This document shows, in pieces, positions 1 through 7,860 of a stretch of DNA of 64,000 nucleotides. Numbering within the stretch: the first letter of the stretch is position 1; each line of letters opens with the position of its first letter. Location of the stretch: the NCBI GenBank assembly GCA_963639765.1, contig CAVHXA010000006.1, forward strand, positions 39,991 through 103,990, given 5' to 3'. The DNA comes from CAVHXA01 sp963639765 (GTDB taxonomy: Bacteria; Bacillota; Clostridia; Oscillospirales; Oscillospiraceae). Below the pieces are notes generated by a model. The model made no database searches. It worked only from the letters and a program-made list of their open reading frames with translations, and was not told where the DNA came from. Made by a program: the position numbers and the translations under genes.

Positions 1-1
1 T

Positions 2-349
2 CTTGCGCATCAGTTTGCCGGGGCCCGGTGTGTTGTGATCGCCGCACCGTATTGGGACTGCCTGTTTCCGGCGGCACTGCGGGTGTATCTTGAGCACATC
101 TGCGTGGCCGGCATCACCTTTGCCTACAGCAAGGGGCTTCCGATCAAAACCTGCCTCACCGAAAAAATGATCTGCATCACGACCAGCGGCGGTCCTCTGC
201 CCGAAAATTCCGCGGCAGAGAGCTTTATCCGCGAAATGGGCAGACTGTTTGGCGTGGAGGATGTGCGGTTCTACGCGGCCGAGGGGCTGGATCTTCCTGC
301 ACGGAATGTCGGGGAAATTCTGCAGAGGACACTGGATCGCATGCAATAG
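2..349 (+). CDS. Flavodoxin-fold NAD(P)H-dependent oxidoreductase (azoreductase-like), 3' part
   Basis: The reading frame is open from base 2, so the gene starts before the window. The GTG at 35 is inside the protein, because residues before it (ending R-C-V-V-I-A-A-P-Y-W) match the family's core strand 'IVIAAPMWNF'. The visible 115 residues contain the APYWD phosphate/flavin loop, the PAALRVYLEHI helix, and the glycine-rich TTSGGPLPE loop typical of FMN-dependent NADH azoreductases and related quinone reductases. Such enzymes transfer two electrons from NAD(P)H through FMN to quinones, azo dyes or nitro compounds in the cytosol. Substrate cannot be told from this fragment. It ends 235 bp before the next gene on the same strand. 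Confidence 0.85.
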   Translation, partial: LAHQFAGARCVVIAAPYWDCLFPAALRVYLEHICVAGITFAYSKGLPIKTCLTEKMICITTSGGPLPENSAAESFIREMGRLFGVEDVRFYAAEGLDLPARNVGEILQRTLDRMQ

Positions 350-548
350 ACGGGCGGGAGAAAGTCCGGTTGAGCATGGGCCCGAAAAGCCGCTTAGAAG
401 CTGCGAAACAACGGGAAAACAGCGAAAAAAACGGTACGGCGCGGATTGTGCCGGACACGGTGCCGTGCTATACTCTGCCTTGCTGCAGGCCGACTGCGCG
501 GTTGGCCTTGGGCTTCGGACATGGATTTTTCCTGTTCGAACGTAAAAA

Positions 549-566
549 GCCCGGTTCAGTCCGGGC
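549..566 (+). other. Short GC hairpin just upstream of the lipoprotein RBS
   Basis: GCCCGG (549-554) and CCGGGC (561-566) form a 6-bp stem with a 6-nt loop. It ends 5 nt before the AAGGAG ribosome binding site at 571-576. It is too close to the start codon and lacks a U-run, so it is more likely a translational-control structure or chance than a terminator. Confidence 0.3.
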
Positions 567-584
567 AGATAAGGAGCAGATACC

Positions 585-1613
585 ATGAAAAAAAACATTT
601 CAGCGCTGGCCCTGGCGGTTGCCGGAGCGGTATTGCTGGCCGGGTGCGGCCAGACAGCCGGGCAGCAGAGCGTAACCGAAGAACAGGCTGCGATTGAAGA
701 ACAGACTGCGACTGAAGAACAGACTGCGACTGAAGAACAGGCTGCAATTGAAGAACAGACTGCGACTGAAGAACAGACCGCGACTGAAGAACAGACCGCG
801 ATTGAAGAACAGGCTGCGACTGAAGAACAGGTTGCTGCCGAGGAGCAGCTGGCCAACCCGTGGACACAGTCGGACGAGCAGGGTGTTGCGGCGGCAACCG
901 GTTTTGACATGACCGCACCCGAGGGCGCAGAAAATGTTTCCTACAGCTACATGGCAGAGGGAGCACTGGCACAGATGACCTATACGCTCGACGGAGCGAA
1001 ATGGACCTACAGACTGCAGATGACAGACGAGCTGACGGACATCTCGGGCATGTCGTATACATGGCTCGGAGAAACGGAGGGTGAGGTCTGCGGACTGAAG
1101 GCGATATATTACGCATACAACGTAGCCGACGAAACGTCTGCCGAGATGGTGCGGCTTGTAAACTGGTATGATGCCGTGCCCGGCGTAACCTGCTCGCTCA
1201 GCGCCGTGGGAAAGGACCTGAGTGATGCCGAGATGCAGACCTATGCACAGAGCCTGTTTTCTCCGCTGCAGACAGAGGCCACGGGTGACCCGGAGGCAGA
1301 TGCGGAAAATGAGCTGAGCAGCTATTTCCTGGGTGCGCACAAACGGAGCTCCGACGAGAGCGTGCTGACAATCTCACAGAACGAAGACGGAAGCTTCTGC
1401 GTGGATCTCAGCATCACCCGCCTTTGTACGCTCGAGGGCGGTGTCGGTACGTTTGCAGAGCACAAAATGACCTTTACGGTAGAGGACCCGAGCGGAAACG
1501 AGATGTGCGGCATGATTTACCGCGACAGCGACAACAGCCTGTCGGTACGGATTACAGACAGCAGCTGGGAGCTTCTGCCGACCGACGAGGTTCTCGAAGG
1601 CTTTGGAAAATAA
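585..1613 (+). CDS. Secreted lipoprotein with hexapeptide repeat linker, unknown function
   Basis: 342 residues. The start ATG is set by AAGGAG 8 nt upstream. Residues 1-20 form a lipoprotein signal peptide ending in the lipobox L-L-A-G-C, so Cys21 should be lipidated and the protein anchored outside the membrane. Residues ~31-90 are about nine copies of a hexapeptide of the type T/I-E-E-Q-T/A-A, encoded by 18-bp tandem repeats. This is a flexible acidic stalk. Residues ~95-342 form a mixed globular domain with two apparent halves (around 'YSYMAEGALAQMTYTLDGAKW' region and around 'TFTVEDPSGNEM'); I do not recognise a named family. It stands alone between intergenic gaps. Function is unknown, and a surface-exposed role is inferred from the signal peptide only. 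Confidence 0.85.
   Translation: MKKNISALALAVAGAVLLAGCGQTAGQQSVTEEQAAIEEQTATEEQTATEEQAAIEEQTATEEQTATEEQTAIEEQAATEEQVAAEEQLANPWTQSDEQGVAAATGFDMTAPEGAENVSYSYMAEGALAQMTYTLDGAKWTYRLQMTDELTDISGMSYTWLGETEGEVCGLKAIYYAYNVADETSAEMVRLVNWYDAVPGVTCSLSAVGKDLSDAEMQTYAQSLFSPLQTEATGDPEADAENELSSYFLGAHKRSSDESVLTISQNEDGSFCVDLSITRLCTLEGGVGTFAEHKMTFTVEDPSGNEMCGMIYRDSDNSLSVRITDSSWELLPTDEVLEGFGK
675..854 (+). repeat. 18-bp in-frame tandem repeat encoding TEEQTA units
   Basis: About nine slightly diverged copies of an 18-bp unit (consensus ACTGAAGAACAGACTGCG) lie inside the lipoprotein gene. All are in frame, so copy-number change by slippage would shorten or lengthen the stalk without breaking the gene. Confidence 0.85.
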
Positions 1614-1725
1614 AAGCACCGCAGAGCTGCTTCGGCAATCGCGCAGGGTGCTTATCTGCCACGAACAGCAAAACAGAGCGCCGCGAAACGTCGCCTTTGT
1701 GAGCCTGTGACACAATATCCTTGAT

Positions 1726-1783
1726 AAAACAGGAAATCCGAACCCGTGGCCGATTGGTCTGAGGTTCGGATTTTTCTGATTGG
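1726..1783 (-). terminator. Terminator-like module downstream of ssrA, shared with tRNA-Ala
   Basis: On the minus strand a 10-bp stem (AATCCGAACC / GGTTCGGATT) closes a ~21-nt loop and is followed by a T-rich stretch. It sits directly after the 3' end of ssrA. A second copy, with about 6 mismatches in 58 bp, lies at 63898-63955 after the tRNA-Ala gene. Confidence 0.7.
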
Positions 1784-1784
1784 A

Positions 1785-2130
1785 TGGAGGCGGCGGGAGT
1801 CGAACCCGCGTCCGAAAGCGACTTGACAGAAACTTCTCCGGGCGCAGCCGATTATTTACATTCCCTCGCCATGCCGTGAGTCGGCACACTGCATGGTTTG
1901 GTAGCTTCATGATGCATGGTACGGGCAAAGCTTACCGCACGCACGGTCACCACTCAATCACACCCGAGCCTGGCTCGTGGTCCTTCCAGGGCGGATGGGC
2001 TGCACTTAGGCGGCAGCCAGAACGATGTTATCGTTGTCAGTTAATTTGAAAGTTTGCCCGTTTTATAGAGGTCGGACGCCTCTGCCCGCTATTTCGGCCT
2101 CACCACCCCCGTCGAAACCGTGACGCCCCC
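1785..2130 (-). ncRNA. ssrA: tmRNA (transfer-messenger RNA)
   Basis: The 5' end begins GGGGGCG and the 3' end finishes with CGCCTCC plus a discriminator A. These pair into a 7-bp acceptor stem with the G3-U70 wobble needed for alanyl-tRNA synthetase. The T-arm reads GGGTTCGACTCCC, and the 5' domain carries the conserved GGTTTCGACGGGG segment. The tag reading frame ends in codons for D-N-D-N-I-V-L-A-A-A followed by TAA at 2008-2006, a typical hydrophobic degradation tag. I did not assign the resume codon. The CCA is not encoded immediately after the discriminator (genomic sequence is TCCA), so it is probably added enzymatically. tmRNA rescues stalled ribosomes together with SmpB, which is encoded just upstream on the same strand. 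Confidence 0.95.
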
Positions 2131-2180
2131 GAATCGGGACGGGAACCCGGCTTTTCGGCCGGGAACCCGGGGAAAACAGC

Positions 2181-2708
2181 TTATCGTTCGGCAAGCCTGT
2201 CCGGCTCGGGATAGACCTCGCCAAGCGTGTCGACTGTAACCTGCTTCATGCGCTGGACAAGCTGCGGCCTGTCGCTGCGGTCGGTTTTTACGGAGGAAAT
2301 CTGATCCACAACGTCCAGACCATCGGTTACCATGCCAAAGGCGGCATACTGACCGTCGAGGAATTTGCCGTCGGCATGCATGATGAAAAACTGACTGCCG
2401 GCAGAGTCGGGCGCGGAGGCCCTGGCCATAGACAGAACGCCCCGCTTGTGGCTGAGTGGGTTGTCGATGCCGTTGATGCGGAATTCACCCTTGATGCAAT
2501 AGCCGGGTCCGCCCATGCCGCTGCCCATGGGGTCGCCGCCCTGGATCATGAATCCGGGAATCACACGGTGAAAAATCAGACCGTTGTAAAAGCCCTTTTG
2601 CGCCAGAGAAATAAAGTTGTTGACAGTCTGCGGCGCGTATTCGGGATACAGCTCGGCGCGGATGATGCCGCCGTTTTCCATTTCGATTGTGACAATGGGA
2701 TGACTCAT
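2181..2708 (-). CDS. Peptidyl-prolyl cis-trans isomerase, cyclophilin type
   Basis: 175 residues. The start is the ATG at 2708, whose first bases overlap the TGA of smpB (ATGA), so translation is probably coupled. The cyclophilin core is clear: FHRVIPGFMIQGGDP (catalytic Arg, Phe, Met and Gln), then SMARA, DSAGSQFFI and FGMVTDGLDVVD. No signal peptide or membrane segment is seen, so it acts in the cytosol, speeding proline isomerisation during protein folding. It lies between smpB and ssrA. The order smpB-cyclophilin-ssrA makes this a protein quality-control cluster, though a direct link of the isomerase to trans-translation is only inference. Confidence 0.93.
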   Translation of the reverse strand: MSHPIVTIEMENGGIIRAELYPEYAPQTVNNFISLAQKGFYNGLIFHRVIPGFMIQGGDPMGSGMGGPGYCIKGEFRINGIDNPLSHKRGVLSMARASAPDSAGSQFFIMHADGKFLDGQYAAFGMVTDGLDVVDQISSVKTDRSDRPQLVQRMKQVTVDTLGEVYPEPDRLAER

Positions 2709-3193
2709 GTATGGTTCCTCTCTTTCATGGCCCGGTCGATCTGGCGCCGGGCATCGCGCTCGGCGGCACTTTCGCGCTTGTCGTAGAGCTTTTTGCCCTG
2801 ACACAGACCGATTTCGAGCTTTACGCGGCTGTTTTTGAAGTAGATGCGCAGGGGGATGAGGGTCATGCCGCCCAGTCGGACCTTGTTGTAGAGGTAGCGG
2901 ATTTCACGCCTGTGCATCAGAAGCCGCCGCGGACGCAGCGGGTCTTTGTTGAAGATGTTGCCCTGCTCATAGGGGCTGATGTGCATCTGCCGGATATACA
3001 GCTCGCCGTTTATTATCGTACACCAGGCGTCTTTGAGGTTTACCTTTCCCTGACGGATGGATTTTACTTCGGTTCCTGCCAGCTCGATGCCCGCTTCGTA
3101 TCGCTCATGGATGAAGTATTCGTGCGCAGCCCCGGCATTGCGGGCAATCTGCTTGATTCCGGTTTCGGCCAAGGCTGTCATTCCTTTCTTCAC
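2705..3193 (-). CDS. smpB: SsrA-binding protein SmpB
   Basis: Up to 162 residues. It matches SmpB throughout: HEYFIHERYEAGIELAGTEVKS-type N-terminal barrel, the NLKDAW and HISPYEQGN segments, DPLRPRRLLMHRREI, LIPLRIYFKN, and the basic C-terminal tail beginning GKKLYDKR that reads the empty mRNA channel. SmpB binds tmRNA and delivers it to stalled ribosomes. Two starts are possible: GTG at 3193 or ATG at 3181. Neither has a well-spaced ribosome binding site, and the promoter at 3202-3229 predicts transcription starting near 3195, so the mRNA would have almost no leader. The gene overlaps the cyclophilin by 4 nt. Confidence 0.95.
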   Translation of the reverse strand: MKKGMTALAETGIKQIARNAGAAHEYFIHERYEAGIELAGTEVKSIRQGKVNLKDAWCTIINGELYIRQMHISPYEQGNIFNKDPLRPRRLLMHRREIRYLYNKVRLGGMTLIPLRIYFKNSRVKLEIGLCQGKKLYDKRESAAERDARRQIDRAMKERNHT

Positions 3194-3201
3194 ATCTGCA
3201 A

Positions 3202-3229
3202 TATATACTCAGTATACCACGGCTGTCAA
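3202..3229 (-). promoter_or_regulatory. Candidate sigma-A promoter for smpB
   Basis: On the minus strand TTGACA (3229-3224) is followed after 16 nt by TATATA (3207-3202). The predicted start point is near 3195, only a few nucleotides from the smpB start codon. Confidence 0.6.
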
Positions 3230-3243
3230 GGCATCGCGGATTG

Positions 3244-4818
3244 TCAGCGAAGAAGGGACGGCTCCCAGCACGAGGGAACGGGAAGCTCCAGAAGCTGCGC
3301 CGCTGTGGCGGCGATGTTGGCAAGTCCTCCGCCCGGAGAAAGGGACATGCAGGGGCCGGACGCATTGCAGAGAATCAGCGGAACCGGGTTTTTGGAGTGG
3401 GCGGTGCGGATTGTGGCACGGCCCTGCCTGTCGGTGTCGAGCATCTGGTCGGCATTGCCGTGGTCTGCGGTGATCAGCAGGGTATAGCCAAGCCGCTCTG
3501 CCGCCTGCGCAATCTGACCGATGCAGTCGTCTATCGTTTCCATGGCCCGGACCACGGCAGAAAAAACACCGGTATGACCAACCATGTCGCCGTTTGGAAA
3601 GTTGCAGCGCAGAAACGAATAGCTGCCGCGCTCCATGGCTGAGAGAAGCATCGAGGTGATTTCGCGGGCCTTCATGTCCGGAGCCTGGTCAAAGGGGACG
3701 ATGTCGGAGGCAATTTCCTGCCAGGTTTCGAGCGTCTCGTCAAAGCGGGCGCTGCGGTTGCCGTTCCAGAAGTAGGTTACATGTCCGTATTTCTGCGTTT
3801 CGGACAGCGCATAGGAGGGGACCCCGTGTTCGCATAGAAGCTGCGAGAGCGTGTTGTGAATCTGCGGCGGCCGGACCAGATAGTTTTTCGGAAGCTGCAG
3901 ATCGCCGTCGTATTGCAGCATGCCGGCATACAGAACGCGGTCGACCCCGCCGCGGTCGAAACGGTCAAAGTCCGGGTCGTCAAAGGCACGGGAGATTTCG
4001 AGTGCGCGGTCGCCGCGGAAGTTGAACAGAATCACGCCGTCGCCGTTTTGGATTTTGCCTACGGGGCCGGATTCGTCGGCAATCACAAAGGGCGGAAGGT
4101 CCTGATCGATGATGCCCGGATGCTCGGCACGATAGACGGATATGGCCTGCGCAGCATCGGCAAATTGCCGGCCCTGCCCCAGAACATGGGTCTGCCAGCC
4201 GCGCTCCACCATGGACCAGTCGGCCTCGTAGCGATCCATGGTAATTTGCATGCGTCCGCCGCCGGAGGCAATGCGATAGTCGTGCAGGCCGTCGCGCAGC
4301 TCCTGCAGGCAGGCCTCGAGAGATTGCAGGTAATCCGTCGCGGAGTGCGCGGGAACGTCTCTGCCGTCGAGCAGAATGTGGCAGCGGACGCGCCGCAGGT
4401 CTTCCTGCCGGGCCCGACGCAGAAGCGCCAGCAGATGTGCCATGTTGGAATGGACGTTGCCGTCGCTGAGCAGACCCAGAAAATGCAGTGTTCGTCCGGG
4501 CCGGCGGCATTGCGCGGCCAGATCGGTCCATGCCCGGGACCGGAAAATTTCACCGGTCCGGATGCTCTGCTCCACAAGCTTGGCACCCTGGGCGTAGATC
4601 TGTCCGCAGCCCAGCGCGTTGTGACCGACCTCCGAGTTGCCGATGTCGTCGTCTGAGGGCAGGCCTACGGCTGTGCCGTGCGCCTTGAGCTGTGTGTGCG
4701 GACAGGTGCGCCAGAGCCGGTCGAGGTTGGGGGTGTGTGCATGAAAGACGGCATCTCCGGGGCCGTGGTCTCCGATCCCCACACCGTCCATGATAACCAG
4801 AACAACAGGCTGATGCAT
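3244..4818 (-). CDS. gpmI: 2,3-bisphosphoglycerate-independent phosphoglycerate mutase
   Basis: 524 residues, close to the usual ~510. The ATG at 4818 is chosen because the family begins with the metal-binding strand V-V-L-V-I-M-D-G-V-G and AAAGGA lies upstream. The catalytic phosphoserine is in DIGNSEVGHNALGCG (about residue 63). Other metal ligands are visible in the HDYRI, FRGDRALE, NGDMVGHTG and TADHGNADQM motifs. The enzyme interconverts 3- and 2-phosphoglycerate in glycolysis and needs Mn2+. It stands apart from other glycolytic genes here, between recG and smpB, with its own promoter. Confidence 0.96.
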   Translation of the reverse strand: MHQPVVLVIMDGVGIGDHGPGDAVFHAHTPNLDRLWRTCPHTQLKAHGTAVGLPSDDDIGNSEVGHNALGCGQIYAQGAKLVEQSIRTGEIFRSRAWTDLAAQCRRPGRTLHFLGLLSDGNVHSNMAHLLALLRRARQEDLRRVRCHILLDGRDVPAHSATDYLQSLEACLQELRDGLHDYRIASGGGRMQITMDRYEADWSMVERGWQTHVLGQGRQFADAAQAISVYRAEHPGIIDQDLPPFVIADESGPVGKIQNGDGVILFNFRGDRALEISRAFDDPDFDRFDRGGVDRVLYAGMLQYDGDLQLPKNYLVRPPQIHNTLSQLLCEHGVPSYALSETQKYGHVTYFWNGNRSARFDETLETWQEIASDIVPFDQAPDMKAREITSMLLSAMERGSYSFLRCNFPNGDMVGHTGVFSAVVRAMETIDDCIGQIAQAAERLGYTLLITADHGNADQMLDTDRQGRATIRTAHSKNPVPLILCNASGPCMSLSPGGGLANIAATAAQLLELPVPSCWEPSLLR

Positions 4819-4852
4819 ATGCGGATTCCTTTCACTGCTGCGGAATACCGTG

Positions 4853-4881
4853 ATTATAACGCGGTGCGCGCACGGAAACAA
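4853..4881 (-). promoter_or_regulatory. Candidate promoter for gpmI
   Basis: On the minus strand TTGTTT (4881-4876), a 17-nt spacer and a perfect TATAAT (4858-4853) precede gpmI by about 35 nt. The gap also contains the short string GGCAATACCGC, which resembles the end of the dispersed repeat described elsewhere. Confidence 0.55.
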
Positions 4882-4935
4882 GAGGCAATACCGCGGTATC
4901 CTACACAAAGCACGCAGACATGTTTGCGGGGTGTC

Positions 4936-6975
4936 CTAGTTCAGCGCGGTGTCCGGCTGAGAAAACAGCCCGTTTATACGCCGGTCAAGAAGCGGATAGG
5001 CCGGGTCGCTTTCCGCGTCCGGCTGCCGCAGAAAGTCCTGCGCGGCCTGCCTGGCCTGCACAAGAAGCTGCACATCCGTGACGAGGTCGGCTATGCGCAG
5101 GGCGGGAAGTCCGTGCTGCCTGGTGCCGAAAACATCCCCCGGTCCGCGCAGCTGCAGGTCCTGCTGCGCAATGACAAAGCCGTCGGAGGTGGAGGCAAAG
5201 GCACGGAGTCGGCTGAGAGTCTGCTCACTGCCGGTCTGCGCAAAGAGAATGCAATAAGAAGCATCGCTTCCTCTGCCAATCCGCCCGCGCAGCTGGTGCA
5301 GCTGACTCAGACCAAACTGCTCGGCGTTCTCGATGACCATCACGGTGGCATTGGGCACGTCGATGCCCACCTCAATCACGGTGGTGGCTACAAGAATATC
5401 GGCCCGGCCCTGCACAAAATCGGTCATGACCCGTTCTTTTTCGGAAGCACCGAGCTTTCCGTGCAGCAGAGCAACGCGGAGATCCGGAAATACCTGCGCC
5501 TGCAGCGCCTGTGCCCAGGCCCGTGCGGACTTCAGATCCGGCTGCTGCTCCTCTACGCAGGGACAGACGATAAACACCTGATGGCCCTGACAGACCTGTT
5601 TTCGGATGAAGGCATTTACCCGCGGCCGCAGAGCTTCGCCGACCAGAAAGGTCTGTGTTTCCACCCGACCGGGCGGCTTTTGTGCCAGTACGGATATGTC
5701 CAGCTCTCCATAAACCAGCAGCGCCAGCGTTCGGGGGATGGGCGTGGCGGACATCACCAGCATGTGCGGGCAGAGCCCCTTTGCAGCCAGCAGACCGCGC
5801 TGCGCGGTCCCGAAGCGGTGCTGCTCGTCAACCACAACCAGACCCAGGCTGGCAAACTGCACATTCTGACCGATCAGCGCGTGCGTACCGCAGACAAAAT
5901 CCACGCGCCCCTGCGCAAGGTCCTGCAGCAGACGCTGCCTTTCGGAGGAACGCACCGAGCCCGTAAACAGCGCGCAGCGCAGTCCGAGCGGCGCAAGCAG
6001 GGCCGAAAGGGTCCGGAATTGCTGCCGGGCAAGGATTTCGGTGGGGACCATCATGGCGGCCTGCAGGCCGTTTTTGCAGACCAGATAAACAGCCGCGGCG
6101 GCAACTGCGGTTTTTCCGGAGCCCACGTCGCCCTGAATCAGACGGGCCATCGGATGGCCGCGGCGAAGGTCGGAGGATATGTCGGCCATGGCGGCCTGCT
6201 GGGCCTGTGTCGGTACAAAGGGGAGGGCCTCGAGGAATGCGGCCAGGTCCGTATCCGACAGAATTGCAGCGCCTTGCGCCTGCCGGCGTGCCCGTGCGCG
6301 CAGCAGACCGGCACAAAGCACAAAGAATTCCTCAAAGACAATTCGCCGACGCGCCTGCTGCAGCTCCTGCATGCTCCGGGGCCGATGCAGACCCTCTGCC
6401 GCCTCTGCCGCACCCAAAAGCCGGCAGCCCTGCAGCACGCCGGCAGGAAGAATCTCGGAGATTTCGCTGCAGTCCAGAGCCTGCTGCACGGCGCGTGCGA
6501 TCTGTGCGGAGCTCAGAGCTGCCGTGGCAGAATAGACGGGAAGAATCCGCCGCGTAAGGCAGGGCTCGGCCTGCGCGGGTTCGAATACGGGATTGGTCAT
6601 GCTGCGGCTTCCGTCGTCTGCAGCAGTCCCCCAGAAAACATAGCTCTGTCCGGGCTGCATGACCCCAACCGTGTAGCTCTGATTGAAAAAGGTCAGGCTC
6701 AGCGTGCCGGTTTCGTCCGCAACCCGCAGCCTTGTAAGAAGAAGACCCTTTCGGACGCGCGCGGTCTTTGGCTGCGATACCACACAGGCCCGAAAGCAGG
6801 CAGGCTTGCCGGGCTGCAGGCAGCGTATCGGCAGAACGGTGCTGCGGTCTTCATAGGCCCGGGGCCGGTAGGAAATCAGATCCGCGAGTGTATGAATGCC
6901 AAGCTCGGCAAACGCGGCAGCCCTGGCCGGGCCGATTCCCTTCAGACTGCGGATGTCCTGCTGTGCCGGATTCAT
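4936..6975 (-). CDS. recG: ATP-dependent DNA helicase RecG
   Basis: 679 residues, the usual length. The ATG at 6975 has GGGAGG 6-8 nt upstream. The N-terminal wedge/OB region begins with a helix-hairpin-helix-like SLKGIGPARAAAF. Helicase motifs follow: GDVGSGKTAVA (Walker A, near residue 290), VDEQHRFG (Walker B in the RecG form DEQH), MSATPIPRTLAL, then HGKLGASEKERVM and QLRGRIGRG in the second RecA-like domain. RecG reverses stalled replication forks and branch-migrates Holliday junctions. It precedes gpmI by 117 bp on the same strand. Confidence 0.97.
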   Translation of the reverse strand: MNPAQQDIRSLKGIGPARAAAFAELGIHTLADLISYRPRAYEDRSTVLPIRCLQPGKPACFRACVVSQPKTARVRKGLLLTRLRVADETGTLSLTFFNQSYTVGVMQPGQSYVFWGTAADDGSRSMTNPVFEPAQAEPCLTRRILPVYSATAALSSAQIARAVQQALDCSEISEILPAGVLQGCRLLGAAEAAEGLHRPRSMQELQQARRRIVFEEFFVLCAGLLRARARRQAQGAAILSDTDLAAFLEALPFVPTQAQQAAMADISSDLRRGHPMARLIQGDVGSGKTAVAAAAVYLVCKNGLQAAMMVPTEILARQQFRTLSALLAPLGLRCALFTGSVRSSERQRLLQDLAQGRVDFVCGTHALIGQNVQFASLGLVVVDEQHRFGTAQRGLLAAKGLCPHMLVMSATPIPRTLALLVYGELDISVLAQKPPGRVETQTFLVGEALRPRVNAFIRKQVCQGHQVFIVCPCVEEQQPDLKSARAWAQALQAQVFPDLRVALLHGKLGASEKERVMTDFVQGRADILVATTVIEVGIDVPNATVMVIENAEQFGLSQLHQLRGRIGRGSDASYCILFAQTGSEQTLSRLRAFASTSDGFVIAQQDLQLRGPGDVFGTRQHGLPALRIADLVTDVQLLVQARQAAQDFLRQPDAESDPAYPLLDRRINGLFSQPDTALN

Positions 6976-7436
6976 GAAATCGCCTCCCTTTTGCCATGTG
7001 CAGCCGGCTCGACGGCCGGAGCGGCAGCATGCACACTGAACATATTTTACGCCGCGGTGCTTTTTTGTCAACCGGAGACACGGCATCGGGAACAGACGGC
7101 GGCTGTGGAGATCTGTCCGCCGGGGGCAGACCGGACCTGTGCAAAAGCTCCGATACTTCGAGTTCAAAGCAAGCGGAAAACCCGTACCATACAAAGGTTA
7201 TCAACAGTTTGCACAGAGTTTTGAACATCCAATGCAGGCTGTGCACAGGCAAAAAGAACGGAACAGCAGGAGCAGTGCAGCGGGAATTTATGGAAAACGC
7301 CGGATTTGTATACAAATTGAACACCGAAAACCGCAAAGGAAAGCAGGGCAGAAGACGGACGGAACCGGGGGAGCAGGGCTTTCGCATCGTCGGGCTGCGG
7401 CAGACCAACATTTTCGCTGATTTGGCATGGGACCTC
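6976..7436. other. Intergenic region between divergent recG and rpsT
   Basis: No gene is supported in this 460-bp stretch. Around 7197-7250 it contains TTATCAACA directly followed by TTTGCACAG, and further on CTGTGCACAGG, which resemble DnaA-box type 9-mers. Otherwise I see nothing clear. Confidence 0.4.
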
Positions 7437-7465
7437 TTGACGAACGCGGACGGGTGTGATAAAAT
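7437..7465 (+). promoter_or_regulatory. Promoter for rpsT
   Basis: TTGACG (7437-7442), a 17-nt spacer and TAAAAT (7460-7465), with an upstream TGTG that resembles an extended -10. The predicted leader of about 65 nt fits an autoregulated ribosomal protein mRNA. Confidence 0.65.
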
Positions 7466-7536
7466 TCTTTCCTGCTTGTATGTTCGCGGATTTTTCCGCT
7501 TACCATAGCGATGCTCAGTCAGAGGAGGTGTACGTA

Positions 7537-7800
7537 GTGCCCAACATTAAGTCTGCCAAAAAAAGAGTTCTGCTCTCCAAGGCGGCCAACGAGAAAAACA
7601 AGGCTGAAAAATCGGCTCTGAAAACCGTTCTGAAAAAGTTCGATGCTGCAGTGGTAGAAGGCGATCGCGCCAAGGCTGACATCGCTTACAAAGAAGCTGT
7701 CAAAGCCATCGACAAGAGCGTGACCAAGGGAATTCTCCACAAGAACACCGCGGCCCGCAAAAAAAGCAGTGCCACACTCAAGCTCAACAAGCTTGCGTAA
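7537..7800 (+). CDS. rpsT: 30S ribosomal protein S20
   Basis: 87 residues, highly basic. The GTG at 7537 is chosen because AGGAGG (7523-7528) lies 8 nt upstream and the family begins with P-N-I-K-S-A-K-K-R. The whole chain matches S20, including the helical N-terminus with KAANEKNKAEKSALKT and the C-terminal GILHKNTAARKKS that binds the 5' domain of 16S rRNA. It is monocistronic, with its own promoter and a strong terminator 10 bp after the stop. Confidence 0.97.
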   Translation: MPNIKSAKKRVLLSKAANEKNKAEKSALKTVLKKFDAAVVEGDRAKADIAYKEAVKAIDKSVTKGILHKNTAARKKSSATLKLNKLA

Positions 7801-7810
7801 CAGCAAACAC

Positions 7811-7840
7811 CGCCCTTCGTTCATTCGAAGGGCGTTTTGC
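7811..7840 (+). terminator. Intrinsic terminator after rpsT
   Basis: A perfect 9-bp stem, CGCCCTTCG (7811-7819) with CGAAGGGCG (7826-7834), is followed by TTTTGCCTTTTT. Confidence 0.9.
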
Positions 7841-7860
7841 CTTTTTAAAGGAGAACCGTT

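Noticed and set aside
35..349. GTG at 35 as start of a 104-residue protein
   Set aside because: The frame stays open to the window edge and the residues before GTG match the flavodoxin-fold strand, so the gene begins outside the window.
4678..7224. Very long open frame (848 codons) antisense to recG and its flanks
   Set aside because: The opposite strand encodes a complete RecG with all motifs and a good ribosome binding site. Long antisense frames are expected in GC-rich codon usage; the product looks like no protein.
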